Assembly (NCBI RefSeq): GCF_030159055.1
Contig: NZ_BQXQ01000004.1
Location: 62,001 to 126,000, forward strand
Reading direction: 5' to 3'
Source: Acidovorax sp. SUPP3334
GTDB lineage: Bacteria > Pseudomonadota > Gammaproteobacteria > Burkholderiales > Burkholderiaceae_C
DNA length: 64,000 nucleotides
A program made the position numbers and the translations under genes. Shown here piece by piece: positions 42,421 through 52,417 of this stretch (positions are counted from its first letter, which is position 1; each line of letters starts with the position of its first letter). The notes below the pieces were generated by a model that saw only the letters and a list, made by a program, of their open reading frames with translations, searched no databases and was not told the origin of the DNA.

Positions 42421-42946
42421 GGATTGACCCCTTTGCAGTTGATGAAAAAAGCACTGGACGGCAAACGGCCTTCTCAGGAAAAAGGGGCGGTTGCAGGACC
42501 CAACGCGGAGGTTCCGACTTTCCGCGTGTGAACCCCGTGTAAAGGTTTGTCATGCGATGCGGATTGCGGCTATGCGAAGCGGCGCCGGCCGCTGAGACCG
42601 ATGTGCCCTTGATGCGGCATCTGCCGCCGCCATGGCCGGGCGTGCCAGCGCGGCCATGCGGAGCCAGCGCCGACGGCCCGCTGAACACGGGCGGGGAGGG
42701 CATGCGGTCAGGTGATAATCGCCGCCATGCCTCATCCGCGTCCCTGCCTGGCGGCACTCCTTGACCTTCGTTGGCGCAAGCCTGCGAACTGACTCCCTGC
42801 TGCGCCCAGGCGGCGCGCATCCCACCCAGTTTCTCCTCGCTGCCCCGGGCAGCCACGAGCCTGCCCGGACAGGCGGCCCGTGCACCGGGGCGGACATTCC
42901 CAACGGGGGCCGGGCAGGCACCCCATGCATTCAAGAGGTTCAAGCC
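42421..42946. other. right boundary of hrp island, upstream of trpG
   Basis: About 525 nt without a convincing gene. It carries the PIP-like element for the minus-strand operon (42554-42578) and must supply a new promoter for trpG, which is cut off from trpE here. GATAAT at 42714-42719 is a possible -10 for trpG, but I see no matching -35. No direct repeat, tRNA or integrase remnant was noticed. Confidence 0.5.
42554..42578 (-). promoter_or_regulatory. imperfect PIP-like box for the hrp-edge operon
   Basis: Minus strand TTCGC (42578-42574), N15, ATCGC (42558-42554). One mismatch (A for the first T of the second half), as in the harpin promoter; no convincing YANNNT 30-32 nt further on. Confidence 0.42.
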
Positions 42947-43516
42947 ATGCTGCTGATGGTCGACAACTACGACAGCTTCACCTACAACATCGTCCAGTAC
43001 TTCGGAGAGCTGGGCGCCGAAGTCGAGGTGTTCAGAAACGATGAGATCACGCTGGAGGGCATTGCCGAGCGCGCCCCCGACCGGCTCGTGATCTCCCCCG
43101 GCCCGTGCTCTCCGGCCGAAGCCGGCATCTCGGTGGCCGCCATCCGCCACTTCGCCGGCAAGCTGCCCATCCTGGGCGTGTGCCTGGGCCACCAGGCCAT
43201 CGGCGCGGCGTTCGGCGGTACCATCGTGCGGGCGCAGGAACTGATGCACGGCAAGACCAGTGTCATCACCACTACCCGCAAGGGCGTGTTCGCCGGCCTG
43301 CCCGAGCAGTTCACCGTGAACCGCTACCACTCTCTGTCGATCGAGCGGGCCACTTGCCCCGACGAGCTGGAGGTGACGGCCTGGACCGACGACGGCGAGA
43401 TCATGGGGGTGCGCCACAAGACGCTGGACATCGAAGGCGTGCAGTTCCACCCCGAAAGCATCCTGACCGAGCACGGCCACGCCATGCTGCGCAACTTCCT
43501 GCAGGCACGGCCATGA
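42947..43516 (+). CDS. trpG: anthranilate synthase component II (glutamine amidotransferase)
   Basis: 189-aa class I glutamine amidotransferase: catalytic Cys in [16 protein letters not shown] near residue 80, and His/Glu in [13 protein letters not shown] near 170. It supplies ammonia to TrpE. The start VDNYDSF motif is at the N-terminus ([20 protein letters not shown]); AAGAGG precedes ATG. The lysE-like gene overlaps its stop. Its partner subunit is encoded 37 kb upstream. Confidence 0.97.
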   Translation: MLLMVDNYDSFTYNIVQYFGELGAEVEVFRNDEITLEGIAERAPDRLVISPGPCSPAEAGISVAAIRHFAGKLPILGVCLGHQAIGAAFGGTIVRAQELMHGKTSVITTTRKGVFAGLPEQFTVNRYHSLSIERATCPDELEVTAWTDDGEIMGVRHKTLDIEGVQFHPESILTEHGHAMLRNFLQARP

Positions 43517-44178
43517 TCGATACGCACCAGCTCCTCGTGTTCATCGCCGCTGGCTGGCTGCTCAACCTCACTCCCGGGCCGGACGTGCTCTACATCGTCA
43601 CCAACGCCCTGAAGTCCGGCGTGCGCGCCGGCATCGTGGCGGGCTTAGGGATCACGGCGGGGTGCTTCGTGCACATCGCCGCGGCGGCCGTGGGCGTGGG
43701 CGCTTTGCTCGCCGCATCCGCCACGGCATTCACCGCGCTCAAGTGGCTGGGCGCGGCCTACCTGGTGTGGATGGGCGTGCGCATGCTGTTTGCCAAGGCG
43801 TCCGGCGACACCGGCAGCGGCGCCGCACTGGCGGCCGCGCGGGCCGCGCCTGCGGTGCATGCGCCGTTGAAGAGGGTCTTTCTCGGCGGGTTCTGGACCA
43901 ATGTGCTCAACCCCAAGGCCGCGATCTTCTTTCTGGCGTTCGTGCCCCAGTTCATCGCGCCGGACATGCAGAACAAGGCGCTCGCCTTCGTGCTGCTGGG
44001 CGTGCTGTTCAATGTGAACGCCATTCCCGTCAACGCCGGCTGGGCGCTCGCTGCGGGCTGGATGGCGCGCCGTGGCGGCATGGTCCAAAAGAGCATGCAA
44101 TGGCTCGACCGCGTGGCGGGTGCCATGTTCATCGGCTTCGGCATCCGGCTCGCGCTCTCCGAACGGCCCGGTGCCTGA
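43513..44178 (+). CDS. LysE/RhtB-family amino-acid exporter
   Basis: 221-aa inner-membrane protein with about six hydrophobic helices and the family start [20 protein letters not shown] (the NxTPGPD motif). The conserved [20 protein letters not shown] is present. It overlaps trpG (ATGA), so it is expressed with Trp synthesis genes; export of an aromatic amino acid or intermediate is a reasonable inference. A short intrinsic gap (70 nt) separates it from trpD. Confidence 0.93.
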   Translation: MIDTHQLLVFIAAGWLLNLTPGPDVLYIVTNALKSGVRAGIVAGLGITAGCFVHIAAAAVGVGALLAASATAFTALKWLGAAYLVWMGVRMLFAKASGDTGSGAALAAARAAPAVHAPLKRVFLGGFWTNVLNPKAAIFFLAFVPQFIAPDMQNKALAFVLLGVLFNVNAIPVNAGWALAAGWMARRGGMVQKSMQWLDRVAGAMFIGFGIRLALSERPGA

Positions 44179-44248
44179 GGCGGCGCCAAAGAGCACGCAC
44201 CGCCTTTTCGCCTACTCCCTTTTCGAGCCCTTCATTCGAGACCACGGC

Positions 44249-45283
44249 ATGACCATCACCCCCCAGCAAGCGCTGCAGCGCACCATCGAGCACCGCGAAA
44301 TCTTCCACGACGAGATGCTGCACCTGATGCGCCTCATCATGCGCGGCGAGCTCTCGCCCTTGATGACCGCCGCCATCGTGACCGGCCTGCGCGTCAAGAA
44401 GGAAACCATCGGCGAGATCGCCGCCGCCGCGCAGGTCATGCGCGAGTTCTCCAACAAGGTCCACGTGCCGGACACCACGCACATGGTGGACATCGTGGGC
44501 ACTGGCGGTGACGGCGCCAACACCTTCAACATCTCCACCTGCGCCATGTTCGTGGCCGCCGCGGCGGGCGCCAAGACGGCCAAGCATGGCGGACGGGGCG
44601 TCTCCAGCAAGAGCGGCAGCGCCGACGTGATGGAGTCGCTGGGCGTACACATCAACCTGCCGCCCGAGGCCATCGCGCGCTGCATCGCCGAGGTGGGCAT
44701 CGGCTTCATGTTCGCACCCAACCACCACCCCGCCATGAAGAACGTGGCGCCCGTGCGCAAGGAGATGGGCGTGCGCACGATCTTCAACATCCTCGGCCCC
44801 CTCACCAACCCGGCCGGCGCACCCAACATCCTGATGGGCGTGTTCCATCCCGACCTGGTGGGCATTCAGGTGCGCGCGCTGCAGCGCCTGGGCGCCGAGC
44901 ATGCCGTGGTCGTCTATGGCCGCGACGGCATGGACGAGGTCAGCCTGGGCGCCGCCACGCTGGTGGGCGAGTTGAAGAAGGGCGAGATCACCGAATACGA
45001 GATCCACCCCGAGGATTTCGGCCTGGCCATGGCCAGCAATCGCACCCTGAAGGTCGAAACCCCCGAGCAGTCGCGCGATGTCCTGCTGGGCGTGCTGCGC
45101 GGCCAGCCCGGCCCCGCGCAGGACATCGTCTGCCTGAACGCCGGCGCCGCCCTCTATGCGGCCAACGTGGCCGACTCCATCGCCGATGGCATCGTCCTTG
45201 CCCGGACCGCGATCGCCAGCGGCGCGGCACTGGCCAAGCTGGATCAGCTGGTTGCGCGCACACACGCGCTGGCAGCCGGTTGA
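44249..45283 (+). CDS. trpD: anthranilate phosphoribosyltransferase
   Basis: 344-aa enzyme transferring phosphoribose from PRPP to anthranilate. The glycine-rich PRPP loop is [20 protein letters not shown], then [20 protein letters not shown] and [15 protein letters not shown]. Length and motifs are normal. It is transcribed with trpG and lysE upstream and trpC downstream (109-nt gap). Confidence 0.97.
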   Translation: MTITPQQALQRTIEHREIFHDEMLHLMRLIMRGELSPLMTAAIVTGLRVKKETIGEIAAAAQVMREFSNKVHVPDTTHMVDIVGTGGDGANTFNISTCAMFVAAAAGAKTAKHGGRGVSSKSGSADVMESLGVHINLPPEAIARCIAEVGIGFMFAPNHHPAMKNVAPVRKEMGVRTIFNILGPLTNPAGAPNILMGVFHPDLVGIQVRALQRLGAEHAVVVYGRDGMDEVSLGAATLVGELKKGEITEYEIHPEDFGLAMASNRTLKVETPEQSRDVLLGVLRGQPGPAQDIVCLNAGAALYAANVADSIADGIVLARTAIASGAALAKLDQLVARTHALAAG

Positions 45284-45392
45284 AGGCCCCCACGCCGTCG
45301 GGCACTGCCATGCCAAGTGCGGCACCTGTCCCCATTCGTTGAGTTAACGTCAGAAAACGGGGCTCCGAAGAGCCCGGAAAAGGCACCAGACC

Positions 45393-46193
45393 ATGTCCGA
45401 CATCCTGAACAAGATCATTGCCGTCAAGCGCGAGGAAATCGCCGCGGCGCAAAAGAAAACGCCGCTGGCCGCCATGCGCACGGACGCGGAAAGCCGTGTG
45501 CTCACGCGCGATTTCGCAGGGGCCCTGCGCGCGAAAATAGCCAAGGGCCAGGCGGCGGTGATCGCCGAGGTCAAGAAGGCCAGCCCGTCCAAGGGCGTGC
45601 TGCGCGCGGACTTCATTCCCGCCGACATCGCCCAGAGCTACGCCGAGGGCGACGGCAAGGTGAGCGCCGCGTGCCTGTCGGTGCTGACCGACCGGCAGTT
45701 CTTCCAGGGCGAGCCGGACTACCTCAAGCAGGCGCGGGCCAGCTGCCCGCTGCCCGTGCTGCGCAAGGATTTCATGGTGGACGCCTACCAGATCTACGAA
45801 TCGCGGGCCATGGGCGCCGATGCCATCTTGCTGATCGCCGCCTGCCTGGACGACGCCCAGATGGCCGAGTTCGAAGCCATCGCCCGCAGCCTGGACATGG
45901 CGGTGCTGGTGGAGGTGCACGACGGGGCCGAACTGGACCGCGCATTGCGCCTGAAGACGCCGCTGGTGGGCATCAACAACCGCGACCTGCGCACCTTCGA
46001 GGTGTTGCTGTCCACCACGCTGGCGCTGCAAAAGAACGTGCCGGCCGATCGCTTGCTGGTCACCGAATCGGGTATTTCGTCGCCCGCCGACGTGCGGCAG
46101 ATGCGTGACGCGGGCGTGAATGCCTTTCTCGTCGGCGAAGCCTTCATGCGGGCGCCGGAGCCGGGCGAGGCGTTGGCCAAGCTGTTTGCCTGA
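45393..46193 (+). CDS. trpC: indole-3-glycerol phosphate synthase
   Basis: 266-aa TIM-barrel enzyme closing the indole ring. Conserved blocks [18 protein letters not shown] (catalytic Lys), [32 protein letters not shown] and [17 protein letters not shown] are intact. Monofunctional (no TrpF fusion). Followed by an interspersed palindrome and ung. Confidence 0.97.
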   Translation: MSDILNKIIAVKREEIAAAQKKTPLAAMRTDAESRVLTRDFAGALRAKIAKGQAAVIAEVKKASPSKGVLRADFIPADIAQSYAEGDGKVSAACLSVLTDRQFFQGEPDYLKQARASCPLPVLRKDFMVDAYQIYESRAMGADAILLIAACLDDAQMAEFEAIARSLDMAVLVEVHDGAELDRALRLKTPLVGINNRDLRTFEVLLSTTLALQKNVPADRLLVTESGISSPADVRQMRDAGVNAFLVGEAFMRAPEPGEALAKLFA

Positions 46194-46204
46194 CAGGTTC
46201 GATT

Positions 46205-46221
46205 GCTATTAATTTAATAGC
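46205..46221. repeat. interspersed palindrome, copy 2
   Basis: GCTATT / AATAGC around AATTT, 12 nt after the trpC stop; same core as at 3013-3033 and 55088-55106. Confidence 0.8.
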
Positions 46222-46262
46222 TATATGCCCTAGATGATATTGCTCTGGAGGCCGTTTTGACC

Positions 46263-46982
46263 ATGAATGATTCCGCAACGCAACCCACCCAGCTGCAGAG
46301 CGCAGACCCCGCCGACTGGCCCGTGGCCGGCGGTTGGCAGCCGCTGGTGGATGCTTTTTTCGCCGGCCCGCGCGGGCAGGCGCTGCTGGCTTTTCTGCAG
46401 GCACAGCTGGCAGCGGGCGCTGCCATCTTCCCGCCCCGGCCGCTGCGCGCGCTGGAGCTGACCCCGCCCGACCAAGTGCGCGTGGTCATTCTCGGGCAGG
46501 ACCCCTACCACGGCCGGGGGCAGGCCGAGGGGCTGGCGTTTTCCGTGGCGCCCGGCGTGCAGCTGCCTCCTTCGCTGCGCAACATCTTCAAGGAGATGCA
46601 GCGCGACCTGGACACGCCCTTTCCCGCCTGGCCCGAGCCGGGCGGCAGCCTGGTCAAGTGGGCCAAGAGCGGTGTGCTGCTGCTCAACACATGCCTGACC
46701 GTCGAAGAGGGCCAGGCCGCCAGCCACTCCGGCAAGGGCTGGGAAGAGCTCACCGACGCGGTGATCCGCCACGTGGCCGAGGGCGACCGGCCGGTCGTCT
46801 TCATGCTGTGGGGCTCGCACGCCCAGTCCAAGCGCGCGTGGATTCCGGGCGACCGGGGCCATCTGGTGCTCACGGCGAACCACCCGTCGCCACTGTCCGC
46901 CCTGCGGCCACCGGTGCCGTTCATCGGTTGCGGGCACTTCGGGAAGGCTCGGGAGTTTCGCCAGCAGCACGCCGGGAAATAG
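46263..46982 (+). CDS. ung: uracil-DNA glycosylase
   Basis: 239-aa family-1 UDG removing uracil from DNA. The water-activating loop GQDPYHGRGQAEGLAFSV (catalytic Asp), the Phe-stacking region and the His loop ANHPSPLSALRPPVPF are intact. A TTG two codons upstream (46257) has a better-spaced GGAGG, so the protein may be two residues longer. Confidence 0.97.
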   Translation: MNDSATQPTQLQSADPADWPVAGGWQPLVDAFFAGPRGQALLAFLQAQLAAGAAIFPPRPLRALELTPPDQVRVVILGQDPYHGRGQAEGLAFSVAPGVQLPPSLRNIFKEMQRDLDTPFPAWPEPGGSLVKWAKSGVLLLNTCLTVEEGQAASHSGKGWEELTDAVIRHVAEGDRPVVFMLWGSHAQSKRAWIPGDRGHLVLTANHPSPLSALRPPVPFIGCGHFGKAREFRQQHAGK

Positions 46983-47063
46983 CCGCAGCGAAGACGGCTG
47001 CGGCTTGTCCGCAGCCCAGCACGAAGAGCGTGTGAGGTTCGTGCCGATGGGTGGAGGGTGGTC

Positions 47064-47112
47064 CACTTTGCACTTTGCACTTTGCACTTTGCACTTTGCA
47101 CTTTGCACTTTC
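47064..47112. repeat. heptanucleotide tandem repeat upstream of a PIP promoter
   Basis: Six perfect copies of CACTTTG and one with a last-base change, head to tail. The array ends 11 nt before the PIP box of the following effector gene. The seven-base period and perfect copies make length variation by slippage plausible. Confidence 0.95.
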
Positions 47113-47122
47113 GACATTGCGC

Positions 47123-47183
47123 TTCGCCAGGCCCCGAGCCGGTTCGGATTTTGAAAGCCTTTCCGCAGTGCTGCAGCCATCCT
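47123..47183 (+). promoter_or_regulatory. perfect PIP box and -10 element for the XopP-like pair
   Basis: TTCGC (47123-47127), N15, TTCGG (47143-47147), 30 nt, CATCCT (47178-47183), matching TTCGB-N15-TTCGB-N30-32-YANNNT. The ATG is 34 nt after the -10. Confidence 0.9.
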
Positions 47184-47216
47184 TCAGACTGTAGATTTAC
47201 TTCGTCAAGGTTTTCC

Positions 47217-49379
47217 ATGCCCTCCGGAAATGTGAACCATCGCGGCCGAGCCGCAGGGGCACCGTCCCATCCTGCCACGACACCGCCCTCGCGGGGGGCG
47301 GCAGGCCCGGACGGCACATCGGCCGCGCGGCAGCGCGGTTCCGCCGTCCATCAGGGCGGGCCTTCGGACACCTTGCGCCCGCGTGGCGGGGCAGAGGCGG
47401 GTGGCTCTTCCTGTGCTGCTGCACAGCGCCCCCGTGCCAACGCGCCCGAGCGGCGCAGTGGCGTGGAAACGGCTTTGTCGCGCCCGTCACCCGCAGCCCA
47501 GGCGGCGGCTGAGACCATCGACCAGGCGGTTCAATATCTTCAGAACTACAACGACCTCTCAGATCGCATGTCGCTGGAGACGCATGCTCCGGCGATGCGC
47601 AGGACGTCATCCATCGCTTTCGGCAAAGCCGAGCCGGCCATGGAGGCGCTGGGGAAACTGACGATGGCCCAACTGCACAAAGCGGGGCCACGCATCCCGA
47701 TGTTCATCCAGCAGCAACGGGCGCTGTCTGCCTACCGGATGGTCATGACCACGCCGAAATCCGACGTCGAACAATTGGTGCAGGAGCTTGTGTTCCACCC
47801 CGACGCAGCGCGTCTCCAGGCGGCATTCGGCGGCTATGTCGAGCAATCGAGGGCACAACTCGAAGAGTTGGAGCCCTGTGCCAAAGCCCTGGCGGAAACC
47901 ATGGAATCCCTCGGCAAGCGAGAGGCGTTCGATTCGACGCTCGACGCTGCGACGACGCTCAAGGTCGCGGTGATGGGCACGGCCAAGGCCCGGCTCATCG
48001 CCATCGACTCGCACGTGGATCGGGTGATGCTGAGCGTCATCGTGTTGACGCAGGCCGACGATGCCGGAAGCATGAGCGAACAGACGCTGAAAATGCAGAA
48101 GGGGTTCGTCGGCGATGTCTTGCGCATGCGCCGCGTGGTGGACTTGTTGCAGGATGCTCGCGTCGGCCCCCTTCCCCGCCAGGAGGCATGGCTGCAAAAC
48201 TACGTGAAGGTGCTGGAGCGCCACACGCATGATCACCTCACGCAGATGACCCGGCATTTGCCGCCTGACCAGGATCTGGCGGCATCGCCAGTCGGCAGGG
48301 CGGCGCTGGAATTGGCCGCCAGCATCCGAATGCTGGCCGACGAACTCGGCGAGGTGATGAAGGCGAAAAAGCTTTCACCGCAGATGGCGGAGCGCATCCA
48401 TGGCCTGACGGTGGAAGGCCAGGAAACGACATTGCAGGAGGAGCCGATCGAGCAGGACGAGCCAGCCGTTCAGGCGCAGGAAGCATCGGCTTCCGAACCG
48501 GCTGCTCAGACGGCGGGCCCCAGGCCCCCCCGCAAATCCCGCAGAAATGCAAGAGCCTCGCAATCGGCGCCAGCAGCCTTGTCCGCGCCGACGGGGAAAG
48601 TGGCTTTGTCGCTGGAGCAGCAGGTGCGCATCGAGCTGGCGGAAACACGCGTCAAACAATTTCGCAAGCCGCCATCGGCGCAGCCCGCAGCGAAGTTCGA
48701 CTTCTTCGCCTTGGGGGCCCAAGTCAACCGGGACACCTCGGAAATTCGCGCGGCGCTGGACGACGGCACCGATCCCGTCAACGCCGCCCAGATGATGCGG
48801 CGCGCTTTGGCGGGCTGGTTTGGCCAACCCGGCGGCTGGGCGCTGCGAAGCGCGCAGCTCAACGCGCTGAATGGCGCGGGGCTGGACCCGAAGACGGTCG
48901 AGCTGCGAAACGAGGTGGCCCAGCGCGCTGAGCAGGTGCAGGCCCTGCACGATCAGGTCCAGGCGTTGGAGATCGATCTCGTGAAGCAATACGCCCTTCC
49001 GGGGGCGAGCCATGTGTCGATGCTGCTGAACTCGGGCGAGGCCATGCCGGAGGGGGCGGTCAGGAAGCTGCAGTCCAAAGGCGATCCGGACGACGATCAC
49101 GGTACGGTGTTCGAAGTGCGCCTTGCCGTGAAGCCTTTGGCGAACGGGCAGCCCGCAGCGCCGCTGTATGTGCACTTCCATACCAAGAACGTGGTCGGCA
49201 CCGATGCCATCGCCAACATTGCCCCCGGCGATTTGGCCGCGGTGCATGTCAAGACCGCCCAACAGCGTGCGTTGGGCCCCAAATGGGAAGCCCTCAATGC
49301 CGCCCTGCTGGGACCGGTCCACCGTGGCGCTTTGACGGATCAGGTGCTGATGGATCTGCAAAAGAGCATGAAGGGCTGA
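47217..49379 (+). CDS. candidate T3S effector, XopP/RipH(HLK)-like, copy 1
   Basis: 720 aa. The first 75 residues are Gly/Ser/Pro/Arg-rich (MPSGNVNHRGRAAGAPSHPA), as in T3S signals. Two helical domains follow, one around 105-400 and one around 465-720, joined by an acidic/Ala-rich linker. The C-terminal part DDDHGTVFEVRLAVKPLANG and LAAVHVKTAQQRALGPKWEA recalls the XopP/RipH family, named for an HLK-type motif (here HVK). An AAGG ribosome binding site precedes ATG. It is HrpX-regulated by promoter and followed 39 nt later by a paralogue. Family call is from memory of the pattern, so moderate. Confidence 0.75.
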   Translation: MPSGNVNHRGRAAGAPSHPATTPPSRGAAGPDGTSAARQRGSAVHQGGPSDTLRPRGGAEAGGSSCAAAQRPRANAPERRSGVETALSRPSPAAQAAAETIDQAVQYLQNYNDLSDRMSLETHAPAMRRTSSIAFGKAEPAMEALGKLTMAQLHKAGPRIPMFIQQQRALSAYRMVMTTPKSDVEQLVQELVFHPDAARLQAAFGGYVEQSRAQLEELEPCAKALAETMESLGKREAFDSTLDAATTLKVAVMGTAKARLIAIDSHVDRVMLSVIVLTQADDAGSMSEQTLKMQKGFVGDVLRMRRVVDLLQDARVGPLPRQEAWLQNYVKVLERHTHDHLTQMTRHLPPDQDLAASPVGRAALELAASIRMLADELGEVMKAKKLSPQMAERIHGLTVEGQETTLQEEPIEQDEPAVQAQEASASEPAAQTAGPRPPRKSRRNARASQSAPAALSAPTGKVALSLEQQVRIELAETRVKQFRKPPSAQPAAKFDFFALGAQVNRDTSEIRAALDDGTDPVNAAQMMRRALAGWFGQPGGWALRSAQLNALNGAGLDPKTVELRNEVAQRAEQVQALHDQVQALEIDLVKQYALPGASHVSMLLNSGEAMPEGAVRKLQSKGDPDDDHGTVFEVRLAVKPLANGQPAAPLYVHFHTKNVVGTDAIANIAPGDLAAVHVKTAQQRALGPKWEALNAALLGPVHRGALTDQVLMDLQKSMKG

Positions 49380-49418
49380 GCCGTGCAGCCTGGTCACACC
49401 GAATTCGAAGGGTAGGCC

Positions 49419-51626
49419 ATGTCCGGCGAATGCGTGCCATCCGCAAGAACACATCGGGCGCCAGGGGCGCACCGTGCGGCAGGGCATCAGAGCCCTGCTG
49501 CCGAGCCGTCTGCCGCCGCCTCGCGGCACGGCGGCATTTCGGCGGGCGCATCCAGCGGATGGATGGAGCACCTCGCTCCCCGGGCCAGCAACGCTGCCGC
49601 GAGTTCGGGATCGCCTGCGCCCCGTGCGCCGTTGCCCGTGCAGCGGACACCGACGCCGGTGCAGCAACAGCGGATCGACAAGTGGGAAAAAAAGCAGGCC
49701 GCCATCGCCGCCGGAAAAATCGTCGACGACGCAATGGCTTATTTCGAGGCCTTCGATGCGCTGTGCGCGCGGGGCCTCATCACGGCCGATAACCGGCAGC
49801 GGACGCTGTTGACGGCTTTTCAATGGGCGGATCGCGGCATTGCCGCGTTCGGTGATCTGACCGAACTTCAGCGGACCAGCGAAGACGGACGAAAGTCTTT
49901 CGTGAACCTTTACCAAAAGCGCGCGGCGCTGGCCATCGGATGGGTGGACGGTCTTCCCCCATTGCCGGTCCAGGAGGGTAAAGCGCTTTCGCAGCGCATG
50001 TTACAGGCGCAATCGGAGCCGGTGGACCTGCCGGCCCTGGACCGGGACCTGCATGCCTACCTCGGCCAGGTCGAGCTCGCCATCCAGGCAATACAGCCTT
50101 GCCTCCGAGCCACTTCCGAAGTGGTCGAAAAACTGGGCAACCCAGCGCATCTCAAAGCCTGGCCGGGTCTGATCGGGGTCTTGAAAGACTCCGTGCTCAT
50201 GCTCACGAAGCTGCGGATGAAGGCGTTCGATCTGCACAAGGAGCAGATCTGGACACTGGGCAATCGCATGGTGGTTGCAGAAGGCATGAACGGCACGGAG
50301 ATCCTGCGAGAGATCGTCGCGCTGCTGACCTGTGGGGCGAACCTGTCGGACGGCACGGCGATTGATCTGCTGCAGGACGCTCGCGTTCCCCGGCAGGAAG
50401 TACTGGCAAGCCGCCTGGAAAACGGTGCTTTGCTGTTGCGCGAACACGCCGACGCCTTCATCGTGCTCGCGAGCCGCCATTTCGATGGCGCAACCGGTTC
50501 GTCGCAGCCCGAAGTTCTCGAATTCGCCAGGCAGTTGGTGGTGGCCATCGGTGCGCTGGCCCAGCAGTGCGATGCGGTGCTGCAGGCGCCCAAGGTCTCC
50601 CACGCCACCGGAAAGCTATTGGAAGGCACCACGTTCCTGGGGCAGTCGACGGGGCGCGATGCCGCCGCGCTGCCCCTCGACGATTCGCGGGATCCACCCG
50701 TGCCGGATGAGTCCGTGGCCTTGGCCTCTGCGCCGCAGCCCAAGCGCTCCGGGGCGGGCAAGGCCCGCAAGTCCTCCGGGCGCAGCAAGGCGGCACAGGG
50801 GGCACGCCCGGTCCCTGCTGGCCCGGCGCTGTCCTCGCGCCAGACCGCCGTGCTGGAACTGGCGCAAGAGCGTTTGAAGGCATTCCCCGCGCCAAAGCCG
50901 GGCAGACTGCAGGCGCCTGGCGATCTGCTGGCACTGGGCGAGTCGCTGCACAAGGACATTTCGGTGCTCGGCGCCGCGATGGAGCAGCGCAGCGAACCGC
51001 TGAGCGCCGCGCGGCAGATGCGGCAGGTGCTCGATGGATGGTTCGGCGAACGGGGCCAGTGGCGGGCGCGGCGCGAGCAGCTGGCGGCGGCGGGCGTTGC
51101 GGAGGCGGCATCGGTGGCACAGACGCTCCAGGCGCTGGATGAGCGCATCGCAGCGATCGATGGCCTGCACCGGTCCATCGACGCCATCGGGGTGGATCTG
51201 ATCAAGACTTTCCCGTACCCGGATCTGAAGCATGTCTCGCACTTGTTGAACATGGCGATGGACGCGAAAGGGCCGGGGCAAGAACCCGGCGTGCTGGTCG
51301 GCGCTCCTCGGAAACTGCCTTCGCTGGGCGATCCCGACGACCGGCATGGCACCCTGTTCGAAGTGAAGCTCGACACGGGCAAGCTTGCGGATGGCCGGCC
51401 TGCGCCTGCGCTGTACGCGCATTTGCATGCCAGGGCACCGATCACGGCAAAGGCTTGCCGCTCCGTGTCCTTCGACGCTTTGGACGCCTTCCATGTGAAG
51501 ACCGCCGATCAGCGCGGCAAGGGGCCGACCTGGGAGCTGCTGAACAACGCCCTGCACAGCGTGCACCGGGGCGTGCTGGACGCCGAGGTGCTGAAAGCGA
51601 TGCAGCTTCGCATGGCCGGCCTTTGA
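49419..51626 (+). CDS. candidate T3S effector, XopP/RipH(HLK)-like, copy 2
   Basis: 735 aa, paralogue of the preceding gene: same layout of disordered N-terminus (MSGECVPSARTHRAPGAHRA), helical domain starting near IDKWEKKQAAIAAGKIVDDA, Lys/Ser-rich linker (residues about 440-470), and C-terminal domain ending DDRHGTLFEVKLDTGKLADG, DAFHVKTADQRGKGPTWELL. Shared blocks with copy 1 include LLQDAR.P...QE in the middle and the whole C-terminal 100 residues. The 39-nt gap and lack of a second PIP box suggest one transcript from the copy-1 promoter. Divergence is high enough that the duplication is old. Confidence 0.75.
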   Translation: MSGECVPSARTHRAPGAHRAAGHQSPAAEPSAAASRHGGISAGASSGWMEHLAPRASNAAASSGSPAPRAPLPVQRTPTPVQQQRIDKWEKKQAAIAAGKIVDDAMAYFEAFDALCARGLITADNRQRTLLTAFQWADRGIAAFGDLTELQRTSEDGRKSFVNLYQKRAALAIGWVDGLPPLPVQEGKALSQRMLQAQSEPVDLPALDRDLHAYLGQVELAIQAIQPCLRATSEVVEKLGNPAHLKAWPGLIGVLKDSVLMLTKLRMKAFDLHKEQIWTLGNRMVVAEGMNGTEILREIVALLTCGANLSDGTAIDLLQDARVPRQEVLASRLENGALLLREHADAFIVLASRHFDGATGSSQPEVLEFARQLVVAIGALAQQCDAVLQAPKVSHATGKLLEGTTFLGQSTGRDAAALPLDDSRDPPVPDESVALASAPQPKRSGAGKARKSSGRSKAAQGARPVPAGPALSSRQTAVLELAQERLKAFPAPKPGRLQAPGDLLALGESLHKDISVLGAAMEQRSEPLSAARQMRQVLDGWFGERGQWRARREQLAAAGVAEAASVAQTLQALDERIAAIDGLHRSIDAIGVDLIKTFPYPDLKHVSHLLNMAMDAKGPGQEPGVLVGAPRKLPSLGDPDDRHGTLFEVKLDTGKLADGRPAPALYAHLHARAPITAKACRSVSFDALDAFHVKTADQRGKGPTWELLNNALHSVHRGVLDAEVLKAMQLRMAGL

Positions 51627-51663
51627 TCCCTCCGCCCGCCCCTCCGCCCGCCATGAGCAGCCG

Positions 51664-52223
51664 TTACGACTGCGGCAGCTGCTCCTTCGGCCTTTCCAGA
51701 AAGGCCTGCGCAGCCACGGGCAGGGCTCGGCCGGCGAGGGTCTGCACTTCGATGTCGCGCAGGTCCATGCCCGGGTCGCTCAGAGGCCGCGCCACGATGG
51801 CGCCCGCCGCGGCGCCGTCGCGCGTGGCGATCTCGCTGGACACCGACACGCCGCCACCGTGCGCCACGAACACGCCACGCACAGCCGGGGAACGAGCTCG
51901 TTGGCGAAGGCGTCCGAGGTGGCGAGCCGCACCTGTCCGGCGCGCAGCCCCAGCAACGAGCCGATCTCGCCCAGCGCGCGCTCGGCGTCCAGCCCGGTGC
52001 GCCGCGCATGCGTGGCGAGGATCTCGCCCGCCGCCGTCGGCACCATGCCGCGCGGGTGGCGCTCGAACAGCGGCGTGCCCAGTTGCGCTTCCAGCCCGGC
52101 GATCTGCCGGCTCAGGGCCGAGGCGGCCACGTGCAGGCGCGCCGAGGCTTCGGTCAGCGAACCGCACTGCGCCACTTCGAGAAAGTAGCGCAGCGCGGTG
52201 TCTTGCAGAAAGTGGGCGCGCAT
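51664..52223 (-). pseudogene. LysR-type regulator remnant (internal deletion and frameshift)
   Basis: The first frame gives a normal LysR helix-turn-helix (ALRYFLEVAQCGSLTEASAR, then LHVAASALSRQIAGLEAQLG) up to about residue 115 (ATSDAFANELVPRLCVA). The sequence then changes frame and continues with a typical C-terminal effector-domain end (FVAHGGGVSVSSEIATRDGA to ERPKEQLPQS). A complete LysR protein is about 300 aa; only about 185 codons remain, so most of the central effector-binding domain is missing. It lies divergent to the Bug-receptor gene, which it may once have controlled. Confidence 0.8.
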
Positions 52224-52417
52224 GGGGAAAAACAGGAAAAAGGGAAAGAAACCAGGAGGCGTTCGGGGCGAGCCGGGTTTGCCGGGCAAGCTGCAAAGTA
52301 TGGTCTGCTTTGCCGTCCTGGCAAGGGGGTTTGCCGATTTGCTGGTGGTCAGCCAGAGCGTGGATTCCTAAGATGACCCTTTTGTGGCGGTGTGCGCCAC
52401 TGAACCGGAGGATTTCC

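Noticed and set aside
42421-42946. Possible integrase, IS or tRNA remnant at the right edge of the island
   Set aside because: No transposase-like frame, tRNA-like cloverleaf or direct repeat matching the left edge near 5829-5871 was recognisable by eye.
47058-47216. N-terminal extension of the first XopP-like protein through the heptamer repeat
   Set aside because: It would place the PIP promoter inside the coding sequence; the ATG at 47217 has a ribosome binding site and the right distance from the -10.
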